Source: Bacillota bacterium (GTDB taxonomy: Bacteria > Bacillota > Clostridia > Christensenellales > CAG-138). Taken from it: DNA of 6,509 nt. Location of the stretch: contig JAEWQH010000022.1 of NCBI GenBank assembly GCA_023399275.1, positions 1 to 6,509 of the forward strand, given 5' to 3'. A program made the position numbers and the translations under genes. The notes below the pieces were generated by a model, which did not search any database, was not told where the DNA came from, and saw only the letters and a list, made by a program, of their open reading frames with translations. Positions 6,016 through 6,509 of the stretch are shown here, piece after piece (positions within the stretch are counted from its first letter, which is position 1; each line of letters starts with the position of its first letter).

Positions 6016-6034
6016 TCATCGATTGAATCGATGA
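6016..6034. promoter_or_regulatory. 8-3-8 inverted repeat, candidate operator
   Basis: TCATCGAT (6016-6023), spacer TGA, ATCGATGA (6027-6034): a perfect dyad of 19 bp, a typical size for a dimeric repressor site. It stands between the two rightward promoters, about 110 bases after the first start point and 49 bases before the second -35. A small RNA hairpin is the alternative reading. Confidence 0.45.
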
Positions 6035-6082
6035 AATTCGCCCTGTTTTCGCGGTTTTTCACGCACTCGCTTTTCAGCGGAC

Positions 6083-6111
6083 TTGACAGAAGGCAAAAAA
6101 TCCAATATATT
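6083..6111 (+). promoter_or_regulatory. Sigma-A promoter, proximal, for the MFS transporter gene
   Basis: TTGACA (6083-6088) and TATATT (6106-6111, 5 of 6 consensus) with an exact 17-base spacer that contains an A6 run (6095-6100). Start point near 6118, which leaves a leader of about 250 bases before the MFS ATG at 6370. Confidence 0.78.
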
Positions 6112-6117
6112 ATCAAC

Positions 6118-6369
6118 AGAGATCAGCGTCGCATCCACAGTTGGTACTGCCGGGTTAACCCGCCCGGTAAACGTGATTTCTTCCGGCTGAATCGCCACTT
6201 TCCTTTGTGAAAACGTGCGTCATATCAACCGTTTTCTTTTCGTTCATTATCACGGCTTCGGATCGAACCGGCGGTGTGCTTCGATCCGGTGGCGCCTGCG
6301 CACGCTGTCGACCGCCCACAAATTCCGATTGCCCGCGCGTTGGCGCGGCTTCGCTGTACGAGGACATCT
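6118..6369 (+). other. Predicted structured 5' leader of the MFS gene
   Basis: Starts near the proximal promoter and runs to the ATG at 6370. It contains, in order, the perfect 12-bp palindrome CGGGTTAACCCG (6151-6162); GAAAACG/CGTTTTC (6209-6215 with 6230-6236), followed by TTTT; a nine-pair stem CGGATCGAA/TTCGATCCG (6259-6267 with 6280-6288, twelve-base loop); and CCGCGC/GCGCGG (6333-6338 with 6343-6348, GTTG loop) ending 11 bases before the Shine-Dalgarno site. I match none of it to a known riboswitch. Such an unusually long, structured leader suggests post-transcriptional control, which is inference. Confidence 0.45.
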
Positions 6370-6509
6370 ATGCAAAACACGGACAAAACACCCGCCCAAG
6401 CACCCGGCAAAGAAGCCGCACGTTCGGCTTCCCTCTACAACGGCAGCTACTTGATTCTGATGGCTGTGAATTTCATCATTTCGAGCAGCTTCTATCTCGT
6501 GAACACGAT
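6370..6509 (+). CDS. MFS transporter, N-terminal fragment (3' cut by the window)
   Basis: The first 46 codons are present. A polar, cytoplasmic start (MQNTDKTPAQAPGKEAARSA) is followed by SLYNGSYLILMAVNFIIS and SSFYLVNT, the beginning of a first membrane helix. The pattern aromatic-N-x-x-[YF]-L-x-L-x-x-x-N-F is typical for the first helix of the major facilitator superfamily drug/metabolite exporters of Bacillota. GAGG (6360-6363) stands six bases before the ATG. Substrate cannot be judged from the fragment. Sharing a divergent control region with a siderophore importer leaves room for a siderophore or metabolite export role, but nothing here proves it. Too little sequence remains to exclude another polytopic family. 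Confidence 0.7.
   Translation, partial: MQNTDKTPAQAPGKEAARSASLYNGSYLILMAVNFIISSSFYLVNT

Larger units (their letters stand above)
5452..6369. other. Long divergent intergenic control region, no convincing gene
   Basis: About 918 bases between the leftward importer operon and the rightward MFS gene. Frames open here on both strands lack good start sites, cross strong promoters or hairpins, and give peptides without recognisable domains. The stretch is clearly not empty: it holds three sigma-A-like promoters (5644-5672 minus; 5872-5900 and 6083-6111 plus), a GC-rich hairpin with T-tract on the minus strand (5777-5822), inverted repeats at 5975-5992, 6016-6034, 6151-6162, 6209-6236, 6259-6288 and 6333-6348, and two transcribed leaders of roughly 185 and 250 bases. 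Parts may be decayed coding sequence. Confidence 0.7.

Noticed and set aside
5872..6210. A 112-codon plus-strand open frame.
   Set aside because: Its start lies inside the -35 element of a strong promoter, so the mRNA could not contain it unless made from further upstream; no domain is recognisable.
6016..6367. Two successive minus-strand frames (6367-6155 and 6198-6016) that could be read as one frameshifted small gene.
   Set aside because: The second frame begins with GTG only three bases from its purine-rich stretch, both run antisense through a strong promoter, and I recognise neither peptide. A decayed gene remains possible but is not supported.
6355..6369. ACGAGG just before the MFS gene, reminiscent of guanidine riboswitch motifs of efflux genes.
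   Set aside because: The motif occurs once, is not in a hairpin loop, and is simply the Shine-Dalgarno region. The paired ACGR loops of that class are absent.
1..6509. CRISPR array, tRNA, rRNA, insertion sequence or phage attachment site.
   Set aside because: I found no regularly spaced repeats, no cloverleaf with CCA-type end, no transposase or integrase fragments and no paired terminal repeats.

Overview
The window looks like chromosome of a fairly GC-rich anaerobic member of the Bacillota, probably class Clostridia (Oscillospiraceae/Christensenellales-like). The reasons are the strong Shine-Dalgarno sites, TTGACA-17-TATAAT-type promoters, a Gram-positive style lipoprotein signal on the substrate-binding protein, and a phosphodiester glycosidase gene of a kind common in gut Clostridia. 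Taxonomy is inferred from gene style only.

Left side (1-1512, + strand): the glycine-rich tail of a truncated gene, then a membrane-anchored phosphodiester glycosidase-domain protein (69-1085), then a small four-helix membrane protein (1066-1512). The last gene starts with TTG inside the end of the glycosidase gene. The three appear to be co-transcribed and probably act at the cell surface. A short gap (1513-1578) with an imperfect hairpin separates them from a convergent operon.

Centre (1579-5451, - strand): a complete iron-siderophore ABC importer read right to left: lipoprotein receptor (5451-4399), permease 1 (4378-3362), permease 2 (3365-2328) and ATPase (2331-1579). Most junctions are tight (4-bp ATGA overlaps). 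The set matches the YclQNOP/CeuE-type catecholate (petrobactin or bis-catechol) importers in subunit order and motifs. The receptor seems to retain the His, Arg and probably the Tyr residues used by CeuE to bind Fe(III)-bis-catecholates. No siderophore synthesis genes are present here, which fits uptake of siderophores made by others. A near-perfect 35-nt palindrome sits in the first codons of permease 1, just after the receptor gene, and may set the receptor:permease ratio.

Right side (5452-6509): about 920 bases without a convincing gene, lying between the divergent importer operon and the start of a major facilitator (MFS) transporter gene at 6370. It holds three good sigma-A promoters, one leftward for the importer and two in tandem rightward for the MFS gene. 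It also holds several perfect inverted repeats, long untranslated leaders on both sides, and a leftward GC-rich hairpin plus T-tract that looks like a terminator with no gene in front of it. This control region is the least explained part of the window. I did not find a demonstrably new system; the best leads are the intra-operon palindrome and this intergenic region.
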